Positions 1 to 7,914 of a DNA stretch of 64,000 bases are shown one piece after another. The stretch's first letter is position 1. Every line of letters starts with the position of its first letter. A program made the translations under genes and the position numbers. The notes beneath the pieces were generated by a model that worked only from the letters and a program-made list of their open reading frames with translations, was not told where the DNA came from and ran no database searches. Source of the stretch: Rhodopseudomonas sp. BAL398 (GTDB lineage Bacteria > Pseudomonadota > Alphaproteobacteria > Rhizobiales > Xanthobacteraceae); assembly GCF_033001325.1 (NCBI RefSeq), contig NZ_CP133111.1, positions 2,480,001 to 2,544,000 of the forward strand, read 5' to 3'.

Positions 1-2
1 AT

Positions 3-113
3 CGCGGCTACGTCATGGTCAATGGCCTGATCACTCTGAGCGGCAGCGGTAGTGAGTTACTGAAACGACCGGAAATCCGCGCCGCCTATCTTGAAGGCGG
101 CCGCAGCGTCTGA
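3..113 (+). CDS. LivF-like branched-chain amino acid ABC transporter ATPase, C-terminal fragment
   Basis: The window opens inside this gene; only the last 36 codons are present, ending in TGA at 111-113. The readable tail contains GYVMVNGLITLSGSG and then LLKRPEIRAAYLEGG, which is the usual C-terminus of LivF-type ATPases (the segment after the D-loop/H-loop domain ending in AYLGG). It would energise uptake of branched-chain amino acids or related amides together with LivG and LivHM, which must lie upstream. The downstream periplasmic binding protein gene at 451 fits as its partner. No Walker motifs are inside the window, so identification rests on the tail and the neighbour only. Confidence 0.75.
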   Translation, partial: RGYVMVNGLITLSGSGSELLKRPEIRAAYLEGGRSV

Positions 114-120
114 GCCGATC

Positions 121-243
121 GTCATCATTCCGGGGCCGCGCCGTGAGAGCGGCGAGCCAACCCGGATTCTTGCCCGCGCTGCAGCGCCTCACTTACTGCG
201 AGATACCGGGTTCGCTCGGCCTGCGGCTGCGCGCCCCGGAAGC
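121..243. repeat. Dispersed palindromic repeat, family A (degenerate copy)
   Basis: Two inverted arms, one near 124-168 (CATTCCGGGGC...AACCCGGATTCT) and the other near 205-241 (ATACCGGGTTCGCTCGG...GCGCCCCGGA). The same paired arms recur at 3749, 16451, 28216, 33281 and 58510, with a half copy at 45541. The remaining bases to 450 hold no convincing gene; they must contain the promoter of the binding-protein gene. Confidence 0.7.
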
Positions 244-450
244 ACGACCGCAGTGGCGGACCCGCCGATGGCACGCCCCATCGCCGGTAATCTCGCGCCC
301 CGCCCGGCAAGATGCTGCAATCGGATCACAAGTTGCGTAAAAAATGGCGATGACTTGGGCGGAAAATCAGCCGACAATAGTATCGAGCTTCGCGGCCGGA
401 GCGCTCCGGCGCGAACTGACGTCAGACAAATTCATCGCAAGGAATGTTTC

Positions 451-1557
451 ATGAAACCACTCAAGCTCCTCGGACTGGCAATTGGTGCCTCGCTGGCGCT
501 CTCGGCGCCGACGTTCGCGCAAGACATCAACGTCGCCGTCGCCGGTCCGATGACCGGCAGCGAATCCGCGTTCGGACGGCAGATGCAGAACGGCGCCGAC
601 CAGGCGGTGGCCGATATCAACGCCGCCGGCGGCGTGCTCGGCAAGAAGCTGGCGCTGCAGACCGGCGACGATGCCTGCGATCCGAAGCAGGCGCGCTCGG
701 TCGCCGAAAAGATCGCCAGCAGCAACGTGCCGTTCGTCGCCGGCCATTTCTGTTCGTCGTCCTCGATCCCGGCCTCGGAAGCCTATGCGGACGGCAACGT
801 GCTGCAGATCACCCCGGCCTCGACCAACCCGCTGTTCACCGAGCGCAAGCTGTGGAACGTGCTGCGGGTCTGCGGCCGCGACGATCAGCAGGGCCTGGTT
901 GCGGCCGACTACATCGTCAAGAACTTCAAGGGCAAGAATGTCGCGATCCTCAACGACAAGACCACCTACGGCAAGGGTCTGGCCGATGAGACCAAGAAGG
1001 CGCTGAACAAGGCGGGCTTCAAGGAGGCAATGTTCGAGTCCTACAACAAGGGTGACAAGGACTTCAATTCAATCGTGTCGCGACTCAAGCGCGACAATAT
1101 CGACCTGGTATTCGTCGGTGGCTATCACCAGGAAGCAGGCCTGATCCTGCGCCAGATGCGCGAACAGGGCCTCAAGACCGTGCTGATGGCCGGCGACGCC
1201 ATGAACGACAAGGAGTTCGCCTCGATCACCGGCCCGCTCGCCGAGGGCACGCTGTTCACCTTCGGTCCCGACCCGCGCCTGAAGCCGACCGCCAAGGCGA
1301 TCGTCGAGAAGTTCAAGGCCAAGAACATCGATCCGGAAGGCTACACGCTCTACACCTACGCCGCGTTCCAGGTCTGGTCGCAGGCCGCCGCCAAGGCCAA
1401 GACCACCGATCCGAAGAAGGTGATGAAGGAGATCAAGGCCGGCACCTGGGATACCGTGCTCGGCAAGCTGTCGTTCGACGCCAAGGGCGACATCAAGGTG
1501 ATCGACTACGTCGTCTACAAATGGGACGCCAAGGGCAACTACGCCCAGATCAACTAG
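451..1557 (+). CDS. Branched-chain amino acid ABC transporter substrate-binding protein (LivJ/LivK-like)
   Basis: A 368-residue periplasmic solute-binding protein. Residues 1-23 form a signal peptide (MKPLKLLGLAIGASLALSAP, cleaved after TFA). The mature start INVAVAGPMTGSESAFG is the Peripla_BP_6 signature, and the ATSEAYADGN/ITPASTNP region matches the ligand-binding lobe of Liv/urea/aromatic-acid binding proteins. The ATG at 451 follows the purine-rich AAGGAATG with good spacing; the longer upstream reading frame runs through a repeat and lacks a signal peptide. It sits downstream of a LivF-like gene, so it likely feeds the same importer. Whether the ligand is leucine, an amide or an aromatic acid cannot be read from sequence. 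A strong terminator follows at 1621. Confidence 0.9.
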   Translation: MKPLKLLGLAIGASLALSAPTFAQDINVAVAGPMTGSESAFGRQMQNGADQAVADINAAGGVLGKKLALQTGDDACDPKQARSVAEKIASSNVPFVAGHFCSSSSIPASEAYADGNVLQITPASTNPLFTERKLWNVLRVCGRDDQQGLVAADYIVKNFKGKNVAILNDKTTYGKGLADETKKALNKAGFKEAMFESYNKGDKDFNSIVSRLKRDNIDLVFVGGYHQEAGLILRQMREQGLKTVLMAGDAMNDKEFASITGPLAEGTLFTFGPDPRLKPTAKAIVEKFKAKNIDPEGYTLYTYAAFQVWSQAAAKAKTTDPKKVMKEIKAGTWDTVLGKLSFDAKGDIKVIDYVVYKWDAKGNYAQIN

Positions 1558-1620
1558 GGCCAAATCAGACAACGCCATTTGAGGCCGCTGGCTGAGACTA
1601 AGGCATCCATCATGAGTGAC

Positions 1621-1650
1621 AGACGCCCCGGTTCGCCGGGGCGTCTTTTT
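1621..1650 (+). terminator. Rho-independent terminator after the binding-protein gene
   Basis: AGACGCCCCGG-TTCG-CCGGGGCGTCT, an 11-bp perfect stem with a UUCG-type tetraloop, followed by a T run. It lies 64 bases after the stop codon and ends the liv-type operon. Confidence 0.92.
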
Positions 1651-1697
1651 GCTGGGACGTGGGACGACAGGCACGCGCCCGACGATACAGACCTGCT

Positions 1698-1797
1698 GTC
1701 ATCGCCCGCGAAAGCGGGCGACCCAGTACGCCGAAGCGTGGGGAATGATCACGGGCGCTCTGCAATACTGGGTCCTCCGCTTTCGCCGAGGATGACG
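1698..1797. repeat. Palindromic intergenic repeat (GTCATCGCCCGCGAAAGCGGG type)
   Basis: Outer arms GTCATC...CGCGAAAGCGGGCGACCCAGTA and TACTGGGTCCTCCGCTTTCGCCGAGGATGAC pair with each other. This is a separate family from A and occurs once in the window. Confidence 0.6.
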
Positions 1798-1873
1798 TCA
1801 GAGGCTGGTGGAGCGTTGCGGTCAAACAGCTGAGCGAGGTGGACCGTGGTCCCCCGCCTAAGCGCAGACCGCG

Positions 1874-2608
1874 CTATCCAAAATTCGCCAGCGACGGAAA
1901 CGTCTCCAGCAGCCAGATCGAGACATTGCTCACCGCGCCGGTCAAAAATCCGATGCCGGTCAGGATCATCAGGGCGCCCATCACCCGCTCGACATTGGCC
2001 AGATGCTTCTTCATCCGGGCAAACACGCTGGAGAATTGCTCGACCATCAAGGCGGCGAGCAAAAACGGAATCCCAAGACCGGCGGAATAGACCGCGAGCA
2101 GCCCCGCCCCCTTGGTCACGGTGGCTTCGGCGGCGGCGACCGACAGGATCGCCGCCAGGATCGGACCGATGCACGGCGTCCAGCCGAACGCAAAAGCCAG
2201 CCCCATCACATAAGCGCCCCATAGCCCGACCGGCTTGGGGATCGGCAGCCGGCCTTCGCGCATCAGAAAGCCGATCCGGGTCAGACCGAGGAAATGCAGC
2301 CCCATCAGGATAATGACGATGCCGGCGACGATCGACAGCTGTGCCGACCAGGCCCGGATCAAGCCGCCGACCAGGCTGGCGCTGGCGCCCAGCGCCACGA
2401 ATACGGTCGAGAAGCCGAGCACGAACATCAGCGCCGAGATCATCACCGCGCGTCTGGAGGTCTGATCGCGCTCGCCGCTGGCGACATGCTCGATGGTCGC
2501 GCCGGTCAGATAGATCAGGTATGGCGGCACCAGCGGCAGCACGCAGGGCGACAGGAAGCTGACCAGGCCGGCGATCAGCGCCGCGGGGATCGAGACATCG
2601 TGAATCAT
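1874..2608 (-). CDS. ccdA: Cytochrome c biogenesis protein CcdA-like thiol-disulfide membrane transporter
   Basis: A 244-residue inner-membrane protein with about six transmembrane helices. Two conserved motifs carry the redox cysteines: SFLSPCVLPLVPPY (Cys22) and FGWTPCIGPILAA (Cys146). CcdA proteins pass electrons from cytoplasmic thioredoxin to periplasmic thiol proteins, for cytochrome c maturation or related tasks. The start chosen is the ATG at 2608, where the N-terminus MIHDVSIPAALIAGLVSFLS aligns with the family; upstream codons have no membrane character. It is convergent with the liv-type gene and divergent from the P1 peptidase. No partner thioredoxin-fold gene is adjacent, so the exact client is unknown. 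Confidence 0.9.
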   Translation of the reverse strand: MIHDVSIPAALIAGLVSFLSPCVLPLVPPYLIYLTGATIEHVASGERDQTSRRAVMISALMFVLGFSTVFVALGASASLVGGLIRAWSAQLSIVAGIVIILMGLHFLGLTRIGFLMREGRLPIPKPVGLWGAYVMGLAFAFGWTPCIGPILAAILSVAAAEATVTKGAGLLAVYSAGLGIPFLLAALMVEQFSSVFARMKKHLANVERVMGALMILTGIGFLTGAVSNVSIWLLETFPSLANFG

Positions 2609-2738
2609 GGCGCTAGATGCACCGCACCCGCCCTGCGACGCAAGACCCGGCGCGCCGCTGCTCCGCACGTTGTGATGGCGCGTGACGCTTGACCGGGTTC
2701 CGGCGCTGCGCTCATCTGCGCCGCAACGGGGCTGAAAC

Positions 2739-3725
2739 ATGAAAAACCTGCTCACCGATATCGCCGGCGTCCGGGTCGGGCATGCCGACGACGCAACGCT
2801 AGCCTCCGGCGTCACTGCGATCCTGTTCGACCAGCCGGCGGTGGCCTCAATCGACATTCGCGGCGGCGGACCGGCGGTGCGCGACGCCAGCCTGCTGGAG
2901 CCGGTCAATACCGTGGAGCAGATCGACGGCCTGACGCTGTCGGGCGGCTCGGCCTTCGGGCTCGATGCCGGCGGCGGCGCCCAGGCCTATCTGGCTGAGC
3001 AGGGCCGCGGCTTTGCGATCGGCAACGTGACGATCCCAATCGTGCCTGGCGCCGCGGTGTTCGACATGATCAATGGCGGCGACAAGCAATGGGGCCGGTT
3101 CTCGCCCTATCGCGACCTCGGCTATGCGGCCGCCAAGGCCGCGGGCCGCGATTTCGCGCTCGGCAGCGTCGGCGCCGGCTTTGGCGCCAGCACGGCGAAT
3201 TTCAAGGGCGGGCTCGGCTCGGCCTCGGCGCAGACGCCCGGCGGCGTGCGGGTCGCAGCAATTGCGGTGGTCAATGCGGTCGGCAGCGTCACCGTCGGCG
3301 ATGGGCCGTGGTTCTGGGCCGCGCCGTTCGAGCAGGATGGCGAATTCGGCGGCCATGGCCTGCCGCCCTCCTTCACGCCGCCGATGCTGGCGATGCGGCT
3401 GAAGGGCGTGGCCACCGCGCAGGAGAGCACCACGCTGGTCGCCGTGGTCACCGATGCGCAGCTGACCAAGCCGCAGGCCAAGCGGCTGGCGATGATCGCC
3501 CAGACCGGGATGGCGCGGGCGATCTATCCGGTGCATGCGCCGCTGGATGGCGACGTGGTGTTCGCCGCGGCGACCGGCGCCAAGCCGATCGACCCATTGG
3601 TCGGGCTCACCGAATTGGGGATGCTCGCAGCCAACACCGTGGCGCGGGCGATCGCGCGCGGCGTCTATGAGGCGACCGCGCTGCCCTTTGCCGGCGCGCA
3701 GCCGGCCTGGCGGGATCGCTACTGA
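2739..3725 (+). CDS. P1 family (S58/DmpA-NylC-like) Ntn-type aminopeptidase
   Basis: A 328-residue protein of the S58 peptidase family, which self-cleaves to expose an N-terminal Thr/Ser nucleophile. Family blocks seen: ITDIAGVRVGH-like start (residues 4-15), TLSGGSAFGLDAGGG (66-80), GASTANFKGGLGSAS (149-163) and AQESTTLVAVVTDA (227-240). By analogy with NylC the nucleophile should be Thr231 or Thr232. Members hydrolyse peptides with small or D/beta residues or nylon oligomers; the natural substrate here is unknown. The ATG at 2739 gives the standard family start. It stands alone, divergent from ccdA. Confidence 0.85.
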   Translation: MKNLLTDIAGVRVGHADDATLASGVTAILFDQPAVASIDIRGGGPAVRDASLLEPVNTVEQIDGLTLSGGSAFGLDAGGGAQAYLAEQGRGFAIGNVTIPIVPGAAVFDMINGGDKQWGRFSPYRDLGYAAAKAAGRDFALGSVGAGFGASTANFKGGLGSASAQTPGGVRVAAIAVVNAVGSVTVGDGPWFWAAPFEQDGEFGGHGLPPSFTPPMLAMRLKGVATAQESTTLVAVVTDAQLTKPQAKRLAMIAQTGMARAIYPVHAPLDGDVVFAAATGAKPIDPLVGLTELGMLAANTVARAIARGVYEATALPFAGAQPAWRDRY

Positions 3726-3748
3726 GCTTGCAGGCGCCGTCTTGCCGC

Positions 3749-3852
3749 GGCGCGAGCCGCAGGCGAGCGAGCCCGGTCTCGGCGACGCGCACGGCCATAC
3801 CGCAAGGTTCCGGGTTCGCTCACAGCTTCGCTGTTCGCGCCCCGGAATGACG
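3749..3852. repeat. Dispersed palindromic repeat, family A
   Basis: Arms GGCGCGAGC...CGAGCCCGGTCT and GGTTCCGGGTTCGCTCACAG...CGCGCCCCGGAATGACG, located between two convergent genes. Confidence 0.7.
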
Positions 3853-3872
3853 AGGCTGGACTTAGTCGGACG

Positions 3873-4631
3873 CTACGCGCTGACCGAGACCGAGGAGCCG
3901 GACGCCTTCGCGGCCGCGTCGGCCTGGCGCTGGATCAGTTTCTCGATGAAATTATACGATGAACTGGCGCTGGACGACGCCGAATTGCTGGCGGCCGATG
4001 TCATCGAGACCTTGGAGCCGTCCGCATAGGTCAACGACGTGGTGGTGGTGCCGTCGCTGTTGGTCGTGGTCGAACTGGAGGAGCCGGCCAACGCTTGCAG
4101 CGGATCGGAACTGCCGGCCGTACCGGAATCATCCGCCTTGCGGTGATGCGCATGGCCCTTGACCACCGCCGCCAATTCCTTGGCGCTGACCGAGCCGTCG
4201 CCATCGGTGTCGAGCTTGCCGAACACCTTGTCGGCCGCGGCCGTATTGGTGCCGCCGGCGCCGAGCTTGTCCTCGAATTCCGCCTTGGTGATCTTGCCGT
4301 CGGAATTGGCGTCGAGTTCACCGAACAGGGCTTTGAGTGTTTCGGACAGGCTGGCCGTGCCGCCTGATTCTGTCGACGCCGTCGAGGTGGTGTTGGACTG
4401 GCCCTGCATCGCCAGCAGCGCGCTCATGGTTTCCGGCGACAGCCCGCCCGATGCCGTCGAGCTGCCGGTGCTCGTGGACGAGGTGGAATCGCCGGACGAG
4501 ATCAGCTCGGCCGGGTTGAATTCCTTCTTCGCCCCGGCATTGACGCCGGTGGTCGCCTTGGATTTCGACGACGCGGTCAGCGCGTCGAGCATCGATGACA
4601 TCGCGCTGATGGCAGGAAGCGCAGCTAGCAT
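3873..4631 (-). CDS. EF-hand calcium-binding protein with low-complexity Ser/Thr tails
   Basis: A 252-residue protein. Two canonical EF-hand loops are present: DANSDGKITKAE (107-118) and DTDGDGSVSAKE (141-152), both with acidic residues at loop positions 1, 3, 5 and 12, so Ca2+ binding is expected. Flanking segments are Ser/Thr/Gly-rich (45-96 and 183-225), and a short helical segment FIEKLIQRQADAAAKA lies near the C-terminus. There is no clear signal peptide, although the start MLAALPAISAMSSMLDAL is hydrophobic. The start is supported by GGAG seven bases upstream of ATG. Similar proteins are common hypothetical EF-hand proteins in Bradyrhizobium relatives; the role is unknown. Confidence 0.8.
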   Translation of the reverse strand: MLAALPAISAMSSMLDALTASSKSKATTGVNAGAKKEFNPAELISSGDSTSSTSTGSSTASGGLSPETMSALLAMQGQSNTTSTASTESGGTASLSETLKALFGELDANSDGKITKAEFEDKLGAGGTNTAAADKVFGKLDTDGDGSVSAKELAAVVKGHAHHRKADDSGTAGSSDPLQALAGSSSSTTTNSDGTTTTSLTYADGSKVSMTSAASNSASSSASSSYNFIEKLIQRQADAAAKASGSSVSVSA

Positions 4632-4884
4632 GGCGAAACTCCAAAGGCCGCCGATCGCGGCCGATATTCATCACCAGCTACTTAGCAATCGCCGTGCCAT
4701 GCGAGGTGCGCTTGTAAACACTCGGCTTTTCCCGCAAGCGCCGGCCCGCCGACCGGGAAATTTCTGCCGCCACGGCAGATTTTGCCAGTTGCAGCGCGGC
4801 AAAATCCGGCCTTTGCCGGCGCGCATTGCCCCGGCGGGGGGCGCATGTTAGCGAGGATTTCCCCGCAATTCCGGAATCGTGCCC

Positions 4885-5583
4885 ATGTCCCAGTTCGCGC
4901 CCCGCCCCCTCGTCATCGCGCCCTCGATCCTGGCGTCGGATTTCTCCAAGCTCGGCGAAGAAGTCCGCGCGGTCGATCAGGCCGGCTGCGACTGGATCCA
5001 TCTCGACGTGATGGACGGCCATTTCGTGCCGAATATTTCCTACGGCCCCGACGTCATCAAGGCGATGCGGCCGCATACCAAGAAGATCTTCGACGCCCAT
5101 CTGATGATCGCGCCGTGCGATCCCTATCTCGAAGCCTTCGCCAAGGCCGGCTGCGACCACATCACCGTCCACGCCGAGGCCGGCCCGCATCTGCATCGCT
5201 CATTGCAGGCGATCCGCGCGCTCGGCAAGAAGGCCGGCGTCTCGCTCAATCCCGGCACGCCCGCCAGCGCCATCGAATATGTCATCGACCTGATCGATCT
5301 GGTGCTGGTGATGTCGGTCAATCCCGGCTTCGGCGGCCAGGCCTTCATCCCCTCGGCCATCGGCAAGATCCAGGACATCCGCGCCATGACCGCCGGCCGC
5401 CCGATCGACATCGAAGTCGACGGCGGCGTCACCGACAAGGTCTCCGGCCAATTGGCCGCCGCCGGCGCCAACGCCTTCGTCGCCGGCTCCGCGGTGTTCA
5501 AGGGCGGCACGATGGAAAGCTACAAGGCAAATATCGACGGCATCAGAAATGCGGCGCTGCTGGCACGGGGCGAGGCGATTTAG
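4885..5583 (+). CDS. rpe: Ribulose-phosphate 3-epimerase
   Basis: A 232-residue TIM-barrel enzyme interconverting ribulose 5-phosphate and xylulose 5-phosphate in the pentose phosphate and Calvin cycles. Diagnostic segments: [15 protein letters not shown] near the N-terminus, [14 protein letters not shown] with catalytic Asp and metal-binding His, [18 protein letters not shown] with the phosphate loop, and IEVDGGV with the second catalytic Asp. ATG 4885 was chosen; an in-frame GTG two codons earlier (4879) is the alternative, and no strong ribosome site separates them. It is monocistronic here, divergent from the EF-hand gene. Confidence 0.96.
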   Translation: MSQFAPRPLVIAPSILASDFSKLGEEVRAVDQAGCDWIHLDVMDGHFVPNISYGPDVIKAMRPHTKKIFDAHLMIAPCDPYLEAFAKAGCDHITVHAEAGPHLHRSLQAIRALGKKAGVSLNPGTPASAIEYVIDLIDLVLVMSVNPGFGGQAFIPSAIGKIQDIRAMTAGRPIDIEVDGGVTDKVSGQLAAAGANAFVAGSAVFKGGTMESYKANIDGIRNAALLARGEAI

Positions 5584-5693
5584 GCGGAAGACCAAACACT
5601 CGAACTTTTTCTCAAGGACAGATCATTAGAGCCCGCAATAGCGGGTTGCGGAAATTGAGCGGCCAATACTAAGAAGGGGAGCACATTCGTTCT

Positions 5694-6905
5694 GTGAAAG
5701 AGAACCCGCTGAACCATGGCCGCATTTGCATCTACTGTTTGCAGCGCAAGGCTTCAGCAGACTTTTCACTTGAGCACATTATTCCCCGCTTTATGGGCGG
5801 TAACGGTACATGCGCAGACGCCACCACCCGTGAGGTTTGCCGCAAATGCAATTCCCTGATGGGCCGTTTCGTTGACGCCCCAGTTGCAAAGGGATTTTTT
5901 CAAAACTCGATTGAAAATCGCGCTTGGCAGCATTGCCTGGACTTCGATGAAGCATCAGGCAACGTATTTCCTTTGACCTACTTTGGAAAATCGAAGGAAA
6001 TCACATTTGGGCCGGACGAAGAAGTGGAAGTCTGGCTTTGCCCAGACGGCGGAACAGTTTGGCACATACATACAAAACAACCCGAAGATTACGACGCAAT
6101 GGCCGGCGGAGATCCTTTCCTCAGCAGGAAAGATGCGGCGAGTCGAGTTTATGCCTTCAACGCATCTCCGCATCCCTATTGGCTTTTCTCCAATTTTAAA
6201 TCGGTTACAGCTCATTTCTCAGACGAGCCAATTTTCCTCGGTGCAGACTCCGACATTGAAGATCAGCTGTTAAATTCACGAACCGGAGGGAAACTGTGCA
6301 AGAAAGATGCGATTGCACTACGTGAAAGGGATTTCATCAGAGCTCTACTAGATAAAGGCGGACGACTAGGACATGAATTGAAGTTGGACCTTCTTTTTGA
6401 TATTCGATTTCTGGCTAAACTTGCATTGGCGTTTGGATATCGATTACTCGGCGAGAGATTTGGACGACTTCAATACACGAACCGATTACGCAACTTACTC
6501 TGGACGCGCCGATCTGACATTCCGTCAACTAGTCACGACATTCGCATGATGTCTTATTTTCAGGGACTAGGCGAGAAATCGCCTATGAAATCGCTCTCGA
6601 TTCCATTGGGATTTGTCTTCCTTCTATCATCTTTTAAGGAGGGGATAGTTTTGAGCATTGTGTTTCCGAGCGGGCACAGCACACAAGTTTCGATTACCGA
6701 TCCAACCATTGACCCGGAGGCGATCTCGTTTGGGAGAACCTTTCAAGATCGCGTCCTCGTTTCGATACCTCAGTTAACGAAAATAATTGGGCCGTTTCGA
6801 CCTATGGACTATATTGCGTGGGTGGGCGGCCAGCACAAAATACCTGAACTTGATCAACTTATGAACTCAATTACCATTCGAAGTTTGCTGCCTTCTTTGC
6901 GGTGA
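5694..6905 (+). CDS. HNH endonuclease-domain protein of unknown function, AT-rich
   Basis: A 403-residue protein with an N-terminal HNH zinc module: CIYC (Cys12, Cys15), SLEHIIPRF (Glu27-His28) and CRKCNS (Cys49, Cys52, Asn53). The remaining 330 residues match no family I recognise. The start is a GTG at 5694 after AAGAAGGGGA. The base composition is visibly more AT-rich than every neighbour (TTT, AAA, ATT codons are frequent), which suggests recent transfer. It stands between rpe and a repeat-rich tract. It could be a solitary defence or mobile nuclease; no methyltransferase or partner gene is adjacent. Confidence 0.8.
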   Translation: MKENPLNHGRICIYCLQRKASADFSLEHIIPRFMGGNGTCADATTREVCRKCNSLMGRFVDAPVAKGFFQNSIENRAWQHCLDFDEASGNVFPLTYFGKSKEITFGPDEEVEVWLCPDGGTVWHIHTKQPEDYDAMAGGDPFLSRKDAASRVYAFNASPHPYWLFSNFKSVTAHFSDEPIFLGADSDIEDQLLNSRTGGKLCKKDAIALRERDFIRALLDKGGRLGHELKLDLLFDIRFLAKLALAFGYRLLGERFGRLQYTNRLRNLLWTRRSDIPSTSHDIRMMSYFQGLGEKSPMKSLSIPLGFVFLLSSFKEGIVLSIVFPSGHSTQVSITDPTIDPEAISFGRTFQDRVLVSIPQLTKIIGPFRPMDYIAWVGGQHKIPELDQLMNSITIRSLLPSLR

Positions 6906-6960
6906 TTTGCGTAGCCTGCATGCCGCAGTACTTGTCTGGTCGTCGCCACCACCACACATT

Positions 6961-6994
6961 TAGTAGCGAGAGACATTTAGTAGCGAGAGACATT
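6961..6994. repeat. Tandem direct repeat, 2 x 17 bp
   Basis: TAGTAGCGAGAGACATT occurs twice head to tail, preceded by a partial unit (ACATT). It marks the junction between the AT-rich HNH gene and the following normal-GC DNA. Confidence 0.85.
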
Positions 6995-7011
6995 TTGGGA
7001 GGTCTCAGCGA

Positions 7012-7170
7012 ATGACCGAACAATTGCTCGTTGCCGTCGGAATGCCGTTGCTGATGCTGGCCATCGCCGTCGGCGTCGGCGCTTGGGCTCGAAGTTCAGC
7101 GCGACGAGCGCAACGACGCGAAGCGCTGCAGCCAATCAGCTCCGGTCCCAATCCACCCCGCAATTCGTAG
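7012..7170 (+). CDS. Possible small single-span membrane protein
   Basis: A 52-codon frame below the usual length cut-off: MTEQLLVAVGMPLLMLAIAV at the start, a hydrophobic span, then an Arg-rich stretch (ARSSARRAQRREA) and a Pro/Asn tail. A GGGAGG sequence ends ten bases before the ATG. The span-plus-basic-tail pattern and ribosome site make it plausible, but no homolog is recognised and it runs into repeat DNA. Confidence 0.35.
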   Translation: MTEQLLVAVGMPLLMLAIAVGVGAWARSSARRAQRREALQPISSGPNPPRNS

Positions 7171-7181
7171 CAAGCGTAGTA

Positions 7182-7285
7182 GCAAGCGTAGGGTGAGCAA
7201 AGGCGCCGTTGCGCCGTGCCCACGCGAAGCTCAGCAAGATCGGCTCGCTGCTGTGGGCGCGCTTCGCTTTGCCCACCTACGTACT
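7182..7285. repeat. Palindromic repeat, family D (GTAGGGTG(A/G)GCAAAGGCGC arms), intact copy
   Basis: Arms GCGTAGGGTGAGCAAAGGCGC and GCGCTTCGCTTTGCCCACCTAC pair across the unit, with an inner CCGTGCCCAC/GTGGGCGCG pair. The second copy at 7613 is the insertion site of the IS110 element. Confidence 0.75.
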
Positions 7286-7293
7286 ACGTACTG

Positions 7294-7430
7294 CGTGCCC
7301 CGGACGCAGCGCAACGCGCCGCGCAGCGGCGTGGTGCGCTGCAGAGCCGGGGCCCCGCTGTTTGGGACGCCTGAAGCGGGGTCCCGGTTCTGCGGGGCAG
7401 CGCTGCGCGCTGCACCGCGCCCGGGACACG
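7294..7430. repeat. Intergenic repeat, family B
   Basis: Shared blocks: CGTGCCCCGGACGCAGCGCA, GGTGCGCTGCAGAGCCGGGG, then CCCGGTTCTGCGG...CCGGGACACG. Further copies lie at 11281, 15501, 30751, 51228 and 54242. Confidence 0.7.
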
Positions 7431-7467
7431 GGGGAAGTGGATTCGTTTCACATCACACGAACGACGT

Positions 7468-7573
7468 CGTTGCCGGGCTTGGCCCGGCAACCCATCCTCT
7501 TCGCGACAACAACTCTGATCCGGCGGCGCGCTCCGCGCGCGATGGATACGCGGGTCAAGCCCGCATATGACGT
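7468..7573. repeat. Palindromic repeat, family E (TTGCCGGGCTTGGCCCGGCAA)
   Basis: The left arm GTTGCCGGGCTTGGCCCGGC is itself a hairpin followed by AACCCATCC. The right arm GATGGATACGCGGGTCAAGC closes the unit. The whole stretch 7171-7707 is a pile-up of three repeat families without a gene. Confidence 0.6.
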
Positions 7574-7612
7574 CTCGTTGTGCGACGTCAACCTGCGAGC
7601 GTTTGGTGAGCA

Positions 7613-7707
7613 AGCGTAGGGTGGGCAAGGCGCGCAGCGCCGTGCCCACAGATCGTTCGGACTACGTTGCCGCCGCGAGCGTGGGCACGCTGCGCTTTGC
7701 CCACCCT
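7613..7707. repeat. Palindromic repeat, family D, interrupted by the IS110 element
   Basis: The left arm CGTAGGGTGGGCAAGGCGC (7615-7633) should pair with a right arm GCGCTTTGCCCACCCTACG. That arm is split: its first 16 bases are at 7692-7707, and the last three (ACG) are found at 8890-8892, beyond the element. Confidence 0.85.
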
Positions 7708-7914
7708 TGTATCAGCAATGACTGTTACGATCGGCCCGTTCCGTGAGGAATGGTCCGGCCCGGGCGGCCACCCGGACCGGACCGCCGGTCGTCGGATCGA
7801 AGCCCACCGCAGCCTTGAGGGCTGAAGTGTGTAGCAGGATCGCGATCGGCTCTTCATCTGACCCGGATGGTTGAAGGAACCATGGGTTCGGAAAACAAGG
7901 GAGGGTCGACGAAG
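7708..7914 (+). ncRNA. Candidate bridge (seek) RNA region of the IS110 element
   Basis: This 207-base noncoding left end has no reading frame and several self-complementary parts: GGTCCGG/CCGGACC around 7752-7778, and AGCC-TTGAG-GGCT (7811-7823). The latter apical stem is flanked on its 5' side by GCCCACC (7802-7808), identical to the left half of the insertion site. On its 3' side lies TGTAG (7830-7834), which can pair (one G-U) with CTACG, the right half of the site. IS110-group elements are known to express such a guide RNA from the left end; the specific assignment here is inference. Confidence 0.5.

Noticed and set aside
6961-6994. The tandem 17-bp repeat as a possible CRISPR remnant.
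   Set aside because: There are only two units with no spacers between them, and no cas genes are nearby. No CRISPR array was seen anywhere in the window.
7867-7914. An upstream ATG for the first IS110 transposase.
   Set aside because: The ATG at 7915 has the better ribosome site and starts two codons nearer the conserved GIDTGK block; the upstream codons overlap the proposed guide RNA.
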